DNA of 64,000 nt, taken from contig WANR01000025.1 of NCBI GenBank assembly GCA_015521705.1, positions 1 to 64,000 of the forward strand, read 5' to 3'. The notes below the pieces were generated by a model. It saw only the letters and a program-made list of their open reading frames with translations, was not told the origin of the DNA and did no database searches. The DNA comes from Desulfurococcales archaeon (GTDB lineage: Archaea > Thermoproteota > Thermoprotei_A > Sulfolobales > Acidilobaceae). Positions 53,468 through 61,499 of this stretch are shown here, piece by piece. A program made the translations under genes and the position numbers. The stretch's first letter is position 1; every line of letters starts with the position of its first letter.

Positions 53468-54223
53468 ATGGATCGCATGGCCTGGATAAAGGTTGGAACC
53501 TGTGGTTTTCAGAAGTCGCGTTCAGCCCATTACAGGTACCTAGACGTCCTTGAAGTACAACAAACATTCTACGACCCACCATCACCAGACAGGCTTGAAG
53601 GGTGGAGGCGTGAGGCCCCTGAAAGTTTCGAGTTCACTGTAAAGGCATGGATGCTAATAACTCACGAGTATAATGCCAGGCTATGGAGAAGGGTCAAAAG
53701 GGAGCTAAAAGGGGACCCCAGCAACTATGGGGGATTCAAGCCTACTAGGGAAGTCATGGAGGCATGGGAAGAGACGCTAGAAGCCGCTAGGGCCTTAGAC
53801 GCTAAGGTAATAGTGTTTCAAACCCCCAGATCCTTCCAGCCAACCACGCCCAACATTAGAAACCTCAAAAACTTCATAACTAGTGTCTACGAGAAAGACA
53901 TAGTATTGGCATGGGAGCCTCGCGGGGCCTGGTGGGATCACGGAGAACTGCTAGCCCAGCTTTCCCAAGACCTGGAGCTACTCATAGTGGGAGACCCTCT
54001 CACGGGGAAGAACCCCTACTGTAGCAAGAGCCGCTGCTACTATAGGCTACACGGGATTGGTAGAGGCGAAACAAACTATTCCTACAAGTACACAGACAAT
54101 GACCTGGCTAGGCTATACGAGAGACTGGAAGAGTACTCTAGCTATGTAAACTATGTCTTATTCAACAACATACACTCCTTCGACGACGCCCTAAGGTTTA
54201 AGACGCTAACACTAACACGCTAA
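53468..54223 (+). CDS. DUF72-family TIM-barrel protein (YecE-like)
   Basis: A protein of about 250 residues of the DUF72/YecE family. The start IKVGTCGFQKSRSAHYRYLDVLEVQQTFYDPPSPDRLEGW and the KVIVFQTPRSFQPT block are characteristic, with RCYYRLHGIGRG near the C-terminus. Biochemical function is unknown. The start is ATG 53468 (or 53477), 7 bases after the upstream stop; an earlier frame start at 53426 would overlap the preceding gene. Co-transcription with the beta-lactamase-fold gene is likely. Confidence 0.82.
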   Translation: MDRMAWIKVGTCGFQKSRSAHYRYLDVLEVQQTFYDPPSPDRLEGWRREAPESFEFTVKAWMLITHEYNARLWRRVKRELKGDPSNYGGFKPTREVMEAWEETLEAARALDAKVIVFQTPRSFQPTTPNIRNLKNFITSVYEKDIVLAWEPRGAWWDHGELLAQLSQDLELLIVGDPLTGKNPYCSKSRCYYRLHGIGRGETNYSYKYTDNDLARLYERLEEYSSYVNYVLFNNIHSFDDALRFKTLTLTR

Positions 54224-54358
54224 AGGCCGAGAACCCTCTATAAAGCCAGCACAGAGAAAGCCTCTGCCTAGACCCTGGTGTATGCATAAAAATTTAGACA
54301 CCCGATACTACAAGGACTATTGACGCGCTAATCCAGAAGTCTAAGAGGTGGCCAATGC

Positions 54359-55522
54359 TTGTCCAGGAAAGTCGTGGTTCTCGGGGGAGGACAGGCAGGA
54401 CTACAGACGGCACTACTATTGAAGAAGCTCAGTAGCTCTCTCGAAGTAGCGCTTGTCGAGAGGAATGTTAGGGTCGTATATAAGCCGCTCCTAACGTGGG
54501 TGGCTGTGGGTAAGACTGATCCTGAAAACATAACAATAGACATCAGCGATGTAAAGAAGGCTGGCGTCAAACTCTACCCTCAGGCTGTTGAGTCGATCGA
54601 TCTCAATAACAGGGTTGTTAGACTATCCAAGTCCGAGCTGCAATACGACTATCTAGTGATAGCCCTGGGAGCCGAGCCTAACGAGGAGGCCGTTAAAGGC
54701 TTGAAAAAAGACAATCTGCTGGCATGGACCCTGAATGGAGCCCTAGGACTCAGGGAGGCATTAGCCTCAGGAAGAAGCCGAAGAGTTGTTGTAGGCGCCG
54801 CATCTCCGCCCTTCCCATGCCCTCCAGCACCCTTTGAACTGGCCGGCCTGGTTAGGAAGTTCCTTGGAAAGTCTCTGGGAGAGAAGGCTAGCGTCAAAGC
54901 CGTAACCTTCGAGGAGAAACCCCTAATGGGCCTTGGGCCGGAGGTTTCATCCTCTCTCGTAGACCTACTGGAAAGAAGCGGTATAGAGCTTCTTTCAGGA
55001 TTTAAGGTGGTAGAAGTGGATACTAACGCCAAGAGGGTCATAAGCGAGAGTGGAGACGCAATACCCTATGATCTATTGTCGCTAGTGCCCCCCTTCAAGC
55101 CTCCTAAACCAGTCACTGATCTGGAGATAGCAGGGCCCGGAGGGTGGCTTGTTACTGACCCCTATAAGGGGTTTAGGACAAGACTAGGCGAGGTCTTTGC
55201 CGTAGGAGACATAGCGTTGCCTCCCTTCGGCGCTCCTATGTCAGGGTTCCTAGGCTCATATATGGCCAGGAGTGCGGCCAGAGAGATACTAGCAGAGGCT
55301 GCTGGAGTGTCGGTAGATCACAAAGAGAGGGCCTATGCCGAGTGCTTCGTTGACCACGAAGATGACGGTATAGGAATATATTGTGATTTCACAGACGTTA
55401 TATATGGAGGGGGCAAGCCCCACTGCCACATAATGGCTCATGGCACACTGGTTGGCGAGTACAAGGCTGCTCTTGAGAGAAGCTGGAGAAAGACTTTGAG
55501 AAACTTCATAGAAGGGGCCTAG
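54359..55522 (+). CDS. FAD-dependent pyridine-nucleotide/sulfide:quinone oxidoreductase-like protein
   Basis: A 387-residue flavoprotein of the SQR/NDH-2 group. The FAD motif is VVVLGGGQAGLQTALLLKKL; LQYDYLVIALGAEPNEEAV and GEVFAVGDIALPPFGAPMSG are the other two signatures. One cysteine in ASPPFPCPPAPFELAG matches the SQR/flavocytochrome-c position; others lie in CFVDHEDD and CHIMAH. Membrane quinone reduction is likely, with sulfide or NADH as donor. TTG 54359 is supported by GAGGTGG at 54344-54350. The single gene ends in an AT-rich terminator region. Confidence 0.78.
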   Translation: MSRKVVVLGGGQAGLQTALLLKKLSSSLEVALVERNVRVVYKPLLTWVAVGKTDPENITIDISDVKKAGVKLYPQAVESIDLNNRVVRLSKSELQYDYLVIALGAEPNEEAVKGLKKDNLLAWTLNGALGLREALASGRSRRVVVGAASPPFPCPPAPFELAGLVRKFLGKSLGEKASVKAVTFEEKPLMGLGPEVSSSLVDLLERSGIELLSGFKVVEVDTNAKRVISESGDAIPYDLLSLVPPFKPPKPVTDLEIAGPGGWLVTDPYKGFRTRLGEVFAVGDIALPPFGAPMSGFLGSYMARSAAREILAEAAGVSVDHKERAYAECFVDHEDDGIGIYCDFTDVIYGGGKPHCHIMAHGTLVGEYKAALERSWRKTLRNFIEGA

Positions 55523-55620
55523 CTGGCCCACTACAATAAATAAATTAAATAATAACCTATTTTTAAATATATAAAAAATTATCTTAATTAGAGGCGTCTC
55601 AGCTCTCCCATGAATCCTTA
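55523..55620. terminator. AT-rich convergent terminator region
   Basis: Between the flavoprotein gene and the convergent TFB gene. Bases 55535-55595 are nearly all A/T, with runs such as TTTTTAAATATATAAAAAAT. Oligo-T tracts are available on both strands, as expected for archaeal termination. Confidence 0.45.
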
Positions 55621-56559
55621 CTAGACGTTTTCAATGTTCAAGGCTTTAGCTATTTCCTTGTACCTATTTCTTATGGTGACCTCAGTGACACCAGCCACGC
55701 TGGCGACTTCCTTCTGGGTTTTTCTGTAGCCCTGCTTTAGGGCTGCCAAGTATACTGTAGCCGCTGCTAAGCCGCTAGGGTCTTTTCCTGCTGTCAGCCC
55801 TCTCTTCCTTGCCTCCCTGATCACCTTTATAGCCTCCACGACCACAGGTTCTGGAAGGTTGAGCTCGCCAGCTATCCTGTAGACGAACATCTCTGGCTCT
55901 ATTACTGGGATCTTTATGTCGAGATCCCTTATGAGTAGCCTGTAGTTCCTAGCCACCTCTCTCTTAGCCTCAAAGTCTCTCATTTTCAAGAATTTAGCTA
56001 TCTCCTCCAACGTACAGGGGACTTGATGGCTTCTACAAGCTGCGTAGAGCACTGCCGCAACCATGCTCTCTATACTCCTGCCCCTGGTAAGGCCCTTAGA
56101 AGCTGCTTCCCTGTAATACTTGGCTGCTTCCTCTTTAACGTTGGATGGTAGCTCCAGCTTGGCTGCTATTTCATCGATCAACTGTATAGCCTGGTTAATA
56201 CTCTTTTCGAGGCTACCAAGGGCCCTGCCCATCCTGAATCCTCTCTGTATGCGTAGTGCCTCTATCCTCTTGCCCAGGCCCTTAGCTTTCTTGCCTCCGG
56301 ACTCCTTTATTGTACCTATGTAGGCATCTATACCCATGTGGGGCCTTGCGTAGGATATGGGATCACCTACACGCGTCCTCCTATGCTTCTCTTCTGGGGT
56401 ATAAGCACGCCACTCTGCTTCGTCACCGATTATCTGTTCTTCAAGAACCTCCCCGGTCTCCCTACATATTCTAACTCCTAGCTGGGGGTCGAACACTATT
56501 TTGTCTGGAGGACAAGGCTCCCCGCTAGACTCTTTTTCGGACAAGAAGTAACACCCCAT
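55621..56559 (-). CDS. tfb: Transcription initiation factor TFB
   Basis: Archaeal TFIIB homologue, 312 residues. The zinc-ribbon region reads EPCPPDKIVFDPQLGVRICRETGEVLEE, with the CPPD/CxET form seen in Sulfolobus TFB instead of CxxC pairs. The B-reader (EWRAYTPEEKHRRTRVGDP) and two cyclin repeats (residues about 115-205 and 210-305, with the helix-turn-helix KTQKEVASVAGVTEVTIRNRYKEI at the end) are intact. The ATG has its own strong TATA box upstream. Confidence 0.95.
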   Translation of the reverse strand: MGCYFLSEKESSGEPCPPDKIVFDPQLGVRICRETGEVLEEQIIGDEAEWRAYTPEEKHRRTRVGDPISYARPHMGIDAYIGTIKESGGKKAKGLGKRIEALRIQRGFRMGRALGSLEKSINQAIQLIDEIAAKLELPSNVKEEAAKYYREAASKGLTRGRSIESMVAAVLYAACRSHQVPCTLEEIAKFLKMRDFEAKREVARNYRLLIRDLDIKIPVIEPEMFVYRIAGELNLPEPVVVEAIKVIREARKRGLTAGKDPSGLAAATVYLAALKQGYRKTQKEVASVAGVTEVTIRNRYKEIAKALNIENV

Positions 56560-56592
56560 TTATAAGAGTTTCTACCACCCTACAAAACGATA

Positions 56593-56604
56593 CCCTTATA
56601 TACC
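56593..56604 (-). promoter_or_regulatory. TATA box of the TFB gene
   Basis: GTATATAAGG on the minus strand, centred about 40 bases before the ATG at 56559. The predicted transcript start is near 56573, giving a short 14-base leader. Confidence 0.6.
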
Positions 56605-56774
56605 CTTAACGTTAGGGGTTAATAAACCTTACTATTAATCATTCCTCGAGGCAAAGAGACAGAGGCAGGAATAGTGCTCACCAGCCCCTCAGTTTCAAGG
56701 AGGCCCCAAAAGAGGATTCATGGTGCCTTTAGCTGCCCCTTAAACCGTGAACCGTGAAATGCCGGGCTGCGATT

Positions 56775-57764
56775 TTACTCTTGGTCTATTCTAGAGCCTT
56801 CGTCACCCAGGGCAACGCTGGAAACCCATGGAGAGTAGCCTTTGAGTGTTTCTGTAACGCGGCTAGAATCGCTGGGAGCTAGGACTACTATGGAGCCCCC
56901 CCTGCCTGCACCAGTTAGCTTTGCTCCGAGAGCGCCAGAGGATCTAGCTATTGCTATTAGCTTCTCGATCTCAAGGGATGAGACTCCTATAGCGTTTAAG
57001 AGCCCCTGGGAGATGTTCATCAGATCCGCTATTGTCTCGTAATCGCCTATTTCAAGGGCCCTTAAAGCTTTTTCCGATACCTCCTCTGCAGCCCTGTACA
57101 CGTGTTTTAGGACGTCCCACCGTTTCTCGGCAAGTGCTAAAACGCTCTCGACTATAGGCCCCGTTTTCCTCCTCACACCTGTATCAGCTACTATGAAACG
57201 GTATCCAGCGTCTAGCCTTGCATTCACCCTGCTAGCCCCTTTATCCCTCCTATAAGCTATCCACCCGCCATAGACGGATATTGTTGGGTCTATGCCGCTA
57301 GGTTTTCCGTGGGCTATCTTCTCTGCCTCCAGGGATGCAATGAAGAGCCTGTGCTTGTCCAGAGCGTCGCCGTGTAGATGGGTATATGCTAGGGCGAACG
57401 CTGCGGCTGACGCGGCGCTAGAGCCTAGTCCTGCCCCTGGCGGTAGATGGCTTCTAATCTCTATTTCTGCGCCTAAGAAGTTATACCCCTGGCTCACCAA
57501 ATACCTCAATATAGAGGCAAAGGGCCTCGCATCCTCAGGCAACTCTTCCAGCTCCATATCTTTCCTAAGCACGACCCTGAACCCTAGGTTTCTACTGTAC
57601 AACCTAAGCTTCTCCCCGCGGGTAAGGCGGGCCTCAGCCTGAACCCTAACATTGATCGCTGAGGCTATGCCGAGGCAGCCCTTAACCACGAAGTGCTCAC
57701 CGAAGAGTATCACCTTGCCAGGAGCGCTGGCAACTACCCTTCTCAACCCTCCCCCGCCTCCCAT
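56775..57764 (-). CDS. mvk: Mevalonate kinase
   Basis: A GHMP kinase for isoprenoid (archaeal lipid) synthesis. Signatures are SAPGKVILFGEHFVVKGCLGIASAIN, PPGAGLGSSAASAAAFALAY and KPSGIDPTISVYGG, with GAKLTGAGRGGSIVVL at the end. Length is 329 aa from ATG 57764, which overlaps the upstream gene by 22 bases; TTG 57746 is an alternative start just after a GGGGGAGG run. It is the last gene of the deoC operon. Confidence 0.92.
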   Translation of the reverse strand: MGGGGGLRRVVASAPGKVILFGEHFVVKGCLGIASAINVRVQAEARLTRGEKLRLYSRNLGFRVVLRKDMELEELPEDARPFASILRYLVSQGYNFLGAEIEIRSHLPPGAGLGSSAASAAAFALAYTHLHGDALDKHRLFIASLEAEKIAHGKPSGIDPTISVYGGWIAYRRDKGASRVNARLDAGYRFIVADTGVRRKTGPIVESVLALAEKRWDVLKHVYRAAEEVSEKALRALEIGDYETIADLMNISQGLLNAIGVSSLEIEKLIAIARSSGALGAKLTGAGRGGSIVVLAPSDSSRVTETLKGYSPWVSSVALGDEGSRIDQE

Positions 57765-59233
57765 ATTGGAACTATGACTGGTTCATCCTGGACATAAGAC
57801 TTGCCCAGCCTCAGCGCTATCTCAGCCTTACACAGCTCGTAGCCTAGGTAAGCCGAGTGCTCGGGGTCCAGGCCAGCTTTTCTAATAAGTGCACGCGCAA
57901 TGCTGGGGCCGTGAACCCCCTCGACCGTTACTACCTCCTTCCTCCCTCTATATAGCTTGTAAGAAGCGGTTATGACGCCTCTCTCATGGTCAACGCTTAT
58001 CTCCACGTATCCGCGCTTGTCGAGCCTTGGCGGCAGGTACCACACCATTTCCCCCCTTGAAGTTTCGTGCGGCCTTGGAGGCTTGCTCGGCTGCTTCACG
58101 ACGAATAACCTGCTATATAAGCCCCTGGGTGGGGCCTTCCTTGCATAGGCCATAGTAGCCAGCCTTAGAGCCTCCCGGGCCTCGGCCGTTGACCTATAGG
58201 ACTTATAGGACTCTTCGACGACAAGGTACATGGAAGCCCTCAGCTCGACTGATAGTATAGCCATTACTGCATGCATGCCGTGTGTATCGGCGTCTATCTC
58301 CTCGAGCGCGTTGGCTGCAGAGAATAGCATGGGAGGTCCGAGCCTGCTAGCCTCAGCGTATCTTGCTACCGAGTCGGCCAAGTCTATAATCGGGATCCCG
58401 ACGACAGGGTCGACTATGAGTCTTCTAATGCCAACAGAAACCGCAAAGCTAAGAGACGCCTTAAGCCTTCCTAAATCCCTGTCACCAACAACTATAGCTG
58501 TCTTTGAGTCTATGAGCCCCGACGCTACCTCCAGTATAGAAGGCGACACGGATAACCCGTCAACTCCCCAGTCGAGCGCCTTCCTAATGTGAGCAATTGT
58601 CGGCGCCTCAGAGAACACTGCTTCCGCGCCCGCGCTCCTGGCGATCGACAGTCTCCGCTCCATCTCACCGGGATCCATGTCCTGCGACACACCGACAAGT
58701 ATTATCTGGGCACCGTCATCGATCATTCGCCTAACAACCCTGCCCACATCCTCTCTTCTAGTGGAGGGAGGGATCTCGGATACCAGGATCACCGGCGGGC
58801 CACGGCGTGGCACCTCGATCCTACCAATGGCGAATGCTGGCTCGTAGCTTATAGAGGGTTCTAGATCCCCTATAACTTTCTCCGCAGGCATCACGGAGTC
58901 CAGCGTTCCGCCGCGGGCGAGGTGAGAGACTACGATGGGCAGCGTGCCAAGGTCTCTCCCAGCCTTATAGACAGGGCGCCCCACTACTTCCGAGATCCTC
59001 TTGGCATCGCCTCTTACAACGCCTGGGATCAGGACTACGTCTGCCTTCTTAGCTCTTGAGAGAGCCTCCTCGCTAACCCTCAGGATCAGGGAAAGAGTCT
59101 CAGTCGTGTGCATAGAGATGGAGGGTAGAGGTAGGTCTATAACATCTATATCAACACCCTCCCCCTTAAGGGGAGAAACCACTTCCTCCACAGCTTTCCT
59201 AGCTGCCTTGCTTGTGAGAACAGCTATTCTCAA
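57743..59233 (-). CDS. Dihydropteroate-synthase-like protein (archaeal, uncharacterised)
   Basis: A 496-residue protein of the archaeal dihydropteroate-synthase-related family. The central TIM barrel (about residues 150-330) has ILVSEIPPSTRREDVGRVVRRMIDDGAQIILVG, VDGLSVSPSILEVASGLI and RRLIVDPVVGIPIIDLADSV, where true DHPS enzymes bind the pterin. The N- and C-terminal extensions lack known domains. A role in a pterin-type cofactor is possible but unproven. It overlaps deoC by 4 bases (ATGA) and mvk by 22. Confidence 0.72.
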   Translation of the reverse strand: MRIAVLTSKAARKAVEEVVSPLKGEGVDIDVIDLPLPSISMHTTETLSLILRVSEEALSRAKKADVVLIPGVVRGDAKRISEVVGRPVYKAGRDLGTLPIVVSHLARGGTLDSVMPAEKVIGDLEPSISYEPAFAIGRIEVPRRGPPVILVSEIPPSTRREDVGRVVRRMIDDGAQIILVGVSQDMDPGEMERRLSIARSAGAEAVFSEAPTIAHIRKALDWGVDGLSVSPSILEVASGLIDSKTAIVVGDRDLGRLKASLSFAVSVGIRRLIVDPVVGIPIIDLADSVARYAEASRLGPPMLFSAANALEEIDADTHGMHAVMAILSVELRASMYLVVEESYKSYRSTAEAREALRLATMAYARKAPPRGLYSRLFVVKQPSKPPRPHETSRGEMVWYLPPRLDKRGYVEISVDHERGVITASYKLYRGRKEVVTVEGVHGPSIARALIRKAGLDPEHSAYLGYELCKAEIALRLGKSYVQDEPVIVPIWEAGEG

Positions 59234-59964
59234 CTCACAACCAGCCCTCTCAGCCTTCTATAGTCCTCCACAACCTCTACAAAGCTACTTGTCCCTAGCC
59301 TATCAGCTCCCACAGCTATGGCCATGATAGCTGTTAGGGCATCCCTAATCCCTCCTGCAGCCTTAACCTTCAAACCATACTTCGAGGACATTCTCTTGAC
59401 TCTCATGACTGTAGCGTAATCCCCTCCTTTGGAGTAGACACCTGTGCTCGTCTTGACGAAGTCAACCCTAGCCTCGTAACAGGCCTTCACGAGCCCCTCT
59501 AGTACTTCGTCTCTGTGTAGGGGGGCCTCTACTATTACCTTTATCTTTAACCCGTAACTCCTAGCCTTATCAGCCAGAGCTACTATTTCTTCCCCGACCA
59601 TGTTCTCCAGAAGGCGCGAAAAGTCTGGAACAATATCTACTTCGGAGAGCTCCTCGACGCTAGCAGCATTATCGAGCTCCTCCATCTTAGCCTTTAGACC
59701 AGAAAAGCCTGCCGGGAAACCCACAACGGTGCATAGTTCTGCTCCATGCTTTCTAGCCAATGGTTGTGCGTACCTAAGATATGAGGGAGGGATCATTGCG
59801 CATTTAAAGCCAAAATCCGATGTCTTCTTAATAAGGTCTTCCAGGGCCTTCTCCGACATTATAGGGCTTAGTAGTGTGGCATCAATCCTTCTTGCAAGGT
59901 CCTCTGGGTTAAGCTCTTTGAACAAGCTATAGAGTGCGTCCACCAAGTATTGTTGCCTGGACAC
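59230..59964 (-). CDS. deoC: Deoxyribose-phosphate aldolase
   Basis: A class I aldolase cleaving 2-deoxyribose-5-phosphate to glyceraldehyde-3-phosphate and acetaldehyde. The Schiff-base lysine is in DFVKTSTGVYSKGG; RIDATLLSP, ELCTVVGFPAGF and VKAAGGIRDALTAI are diagnostic. The strand 3-4 region (VDIVPDFSRLLENM) deviates from the usual D-M-V-I-N pattern. Length is 244 aa. It is the first gene of an operon with the DHPS-like protein and mevalonate kinase. Confidence 0.85.
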   Translation of the reverse strand: MSRQQYLVDALYSLFKELNPEDLARRIDATLLSPIMSEKALEDLIKKTSDFGFKCAMIPPSYLRYAQPLARKHGAELCTVVGFPAGFSGLKAKMEELDNAASVEELSEVDIVPDFSRLLENMVGEEIVALADKARSYGLKIKVIVEAPLHRDEVLEGLVKACYEARVDFVKTSTGVYSKGGDYATVMRVKRMSSKYGLKVKAAGGIRDALTAIMAIAVGADRLGTSSFVEVVEDYRRLRGLVVS

Positions 59965-60257
59965 CGTAGCCAGCCCCCTTACGCGGGATCTAGAGATAGC
60001 GAATGAGACTACTTAGTCATTTCTTTCATAATCCAGGGTAAGTGCTATTATGTCTTTTATCCACCGCTTTGGGATAATGGATCCTTAACAAAGAGGCAGA
60101 AAACCTGTAGGAACCCCCTCAGGAGGGAAATGTGATGTGAGAAGAAGGCGTTTATACGCTTGTAGGAATCCTTTGAGGATCCCCTGCGTTTTAGGCTATT
60201 TCCAATAAAACACGTTTGGTTTTCGCTGGCTCCAGTCTCTTGGTTGATCCTTGTTCG
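59965..60257. other. Intergenic region between deoC and alba with duplicated motif
   Basis: 293 bases, no gene. TGTAGGAA occurs twice, at 60106 and 60161, each followed by a short self-complementary stretch (CCTC-AG-GAGG and ATCCT-TTG-AGGAT). These may be processing or termination elements downstream of alba. Confidence 0.3.
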
Positions 60258-60563
60258 CTACTCTTGCTCCTTTTCTATGCATATATCTATGCTGCTTACC
60301 CTTCTTGACCTCGACTGGCCTGTGTTGGGGTCTGTTACGTTTATCTCATGGCTTCCGATCTGAACGTCGGCAATTTTTACGTTCTTGGCAAATCTGTGTC
60401 TCACAATCTCTACAGTGTCTATGGCCCTGTTAATGTTCCTACCCCTGGCCTTAATGACTACCCTATTGACTCCCTGCTCTATGAGAGTGGTTAGTATGGC
60501 TACAACATAGTTCATTATGGGCTTCTTACCTATCCTTATCTCAGGCGCTCCCTCGCAGACCAT
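60258..60563 (-). CDS. alba: Chromatin protein Alba
   Basis: An archaeal DNA/RNA-binding chromatin protein, 101 residues. The lysine pair at IRIGKKPIMNYV corresponds to the DNA-contacting, acetylated lysine of Sulfolobus Alba. Core blocks are GVNRVVIKARGRNINRAIDTVEIVRHRF and RSRRVSSIDICIE. The ATG is preceded by a purine-rich leader with several SD-like GGAGG motifs and a short upstream frame. It is a single-gene transcript, divergent from the Sfm1-like gene. Confidence 0.95.
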   Translation of the reverse strand: MVCEGAPEIRIGKKPIMNYVVAILTTLIEQGVNRVVIKARGRNINRAIDTVEIVRHRFAKNVKIADVQIGSHEINVTDPNTGQSRSRRVSSIDICIEKEQE

Positions 60564-60570
60564 CGCTCCT

Positions 60571-60600
60571 CTACCTCTCCTTCCTCCGCTCTTCCTCCAT
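60571..60600 (-). promoter_or_regulatory. Nine-codon upstream open frame in the purine-rich alba leader
   Basis: On the minus strand an ATG at 60600 opens MEEERRKER and stops at 60571, 7 bases before the alba ATG. All its codons after ATG are built from purines and C/G only, and it embeds GGAGG repeats. It may be a leader peptide or just a purine-rich ribosome-landing stretch. Confidence 0.3.
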
Positions 60601-60631
60601 GCTTTTTCTGTGCTTCGATCTCACAAGTAAC

Positions 60632-60645
60632 TGGTATAAAAGCCT
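60632..60645. promoter_or_regulatory. Shared TATA box between alba and the Sfm1-like gene
   Basis: GGTATAAAAGCC at about 60633-60644. Rightward it predicts a start near 60665 and a 15-base leader with the GGGGAGGA SD before GTG 60680. Leftward its complement TTTTATACC could serve alba, with a leader of about 50 bases. Confidence 0.45.
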
Positions 60646-60679
60646 TATGCTGGCAAACCGTCATAGCGGGGAGGAAGGC

Positions 60680-61315
60680 GTGGAAAAAGCCCCCAGAGCT
60701 GGGTTCCCACTTATAGTTATAGAGAACTACGAGGGTAGCCCCTCGAGGTGGCTTATAGCAGAGTACGTTGAGTCCCATAGAGTAGCTACGAGTAAAGGTC
60801 TACGCGTGGTAGTAGCTGGCGTGTCCAACCCTCTCCTAGCCTCAACTCTTGAACACCACGGAGTACCCCATCTAAAAGAGCAAGGATCCATACTGTGCCC
60901 GACTTCATGCACCATAGTAACCGATCTCAGAGCAGCAAAGCCCTTAAGACCCCATGAAGCCGCGAACAGCTGCTGCATAGTCGTAGGCGGCATACTAGGC
61001 GATCATCCCCCACGAGGACGCGGGCAGTGGCTGAGACTCACATACCCAGATGCCGCCTATAGGAACCTAGGCGATAAGCAGTTCAGTATAGACGGGGCCG
61101 TGAAGGTCATTCTCGAGATCCTAGAGGGTAAAGAGCTAGAGGATATAAAGGTGCTATACCCTGTCACAATCAAGGCCAACTCTTTCCCCTCGACGCCAGA
61201 AATAATTCTCCCCTACGCATACCCCCTCAGAGGAAACAAGCCCTGGATACCATCCGAGCTACGAGACCTGCTAGAAAGAGGGCTCATGTGGGAGAACATT
61301 CAGCCTCCCGATTAA
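60680..61315 (+). CDS. Sfm1-like SPOUT methyltransferase (DUF431 family)
   Basis: A SPOUT-fold methyltransferase family (PF04252 type) that in yeast includes Sfm1, a protein arginine methyltransferase acting on ribosomal protein S3. The N-terminal block is PLIVIENYEGSPSRWLIAEY; the SAM-binding knot is CIVVGGILGDHPPRGRGQWLRL, followed by NLGDKQFSIDGAVKVILEIL and the C-terminal IILPYAYPL. GTG 60680 gives 211 residues and lies just after GGGGAGGA; the longer frame from 60599 starts upstream of the predicted transcript start. Substrate (protein or RNA) unproven in archaea. Confidence 0.78.
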   Translation: MEKAPRAGFPLIVIENYEGSPSRWLIAEYVESHRVATSKGLRVVVAGVSNPLLASTLEHHGVPHLKEQGSILCPTSCTIVTDLRAAKPLRPHEAANSCCIVVGGILGDHPPRGRGQWLRLTYPDAAYRNLGDKQFSIDGAVKVILEILEGKELEDIKVLYPVTIKANSFPSTPEIILPYAYPLRGNKPWIPSELRDLLERGLMWENIQPPD

Positions 61316-61499
61316 ACGCAGTTCTTTAGGACTAACCGCGGAGTGGCCCTTCGGAGGCAAATAACCGCTCTTAAGTTGTAAGCCATGGTAGGCATTCCAG
61401 CGCCCACCCGGGGCCCGGGTTGCCAGAAAATCGGGTTCCTGCCTGGCTAGTTGCGCTAGCAAAGACTGAGCCTTATAGGGTAACTTAATTAATCTGCAC

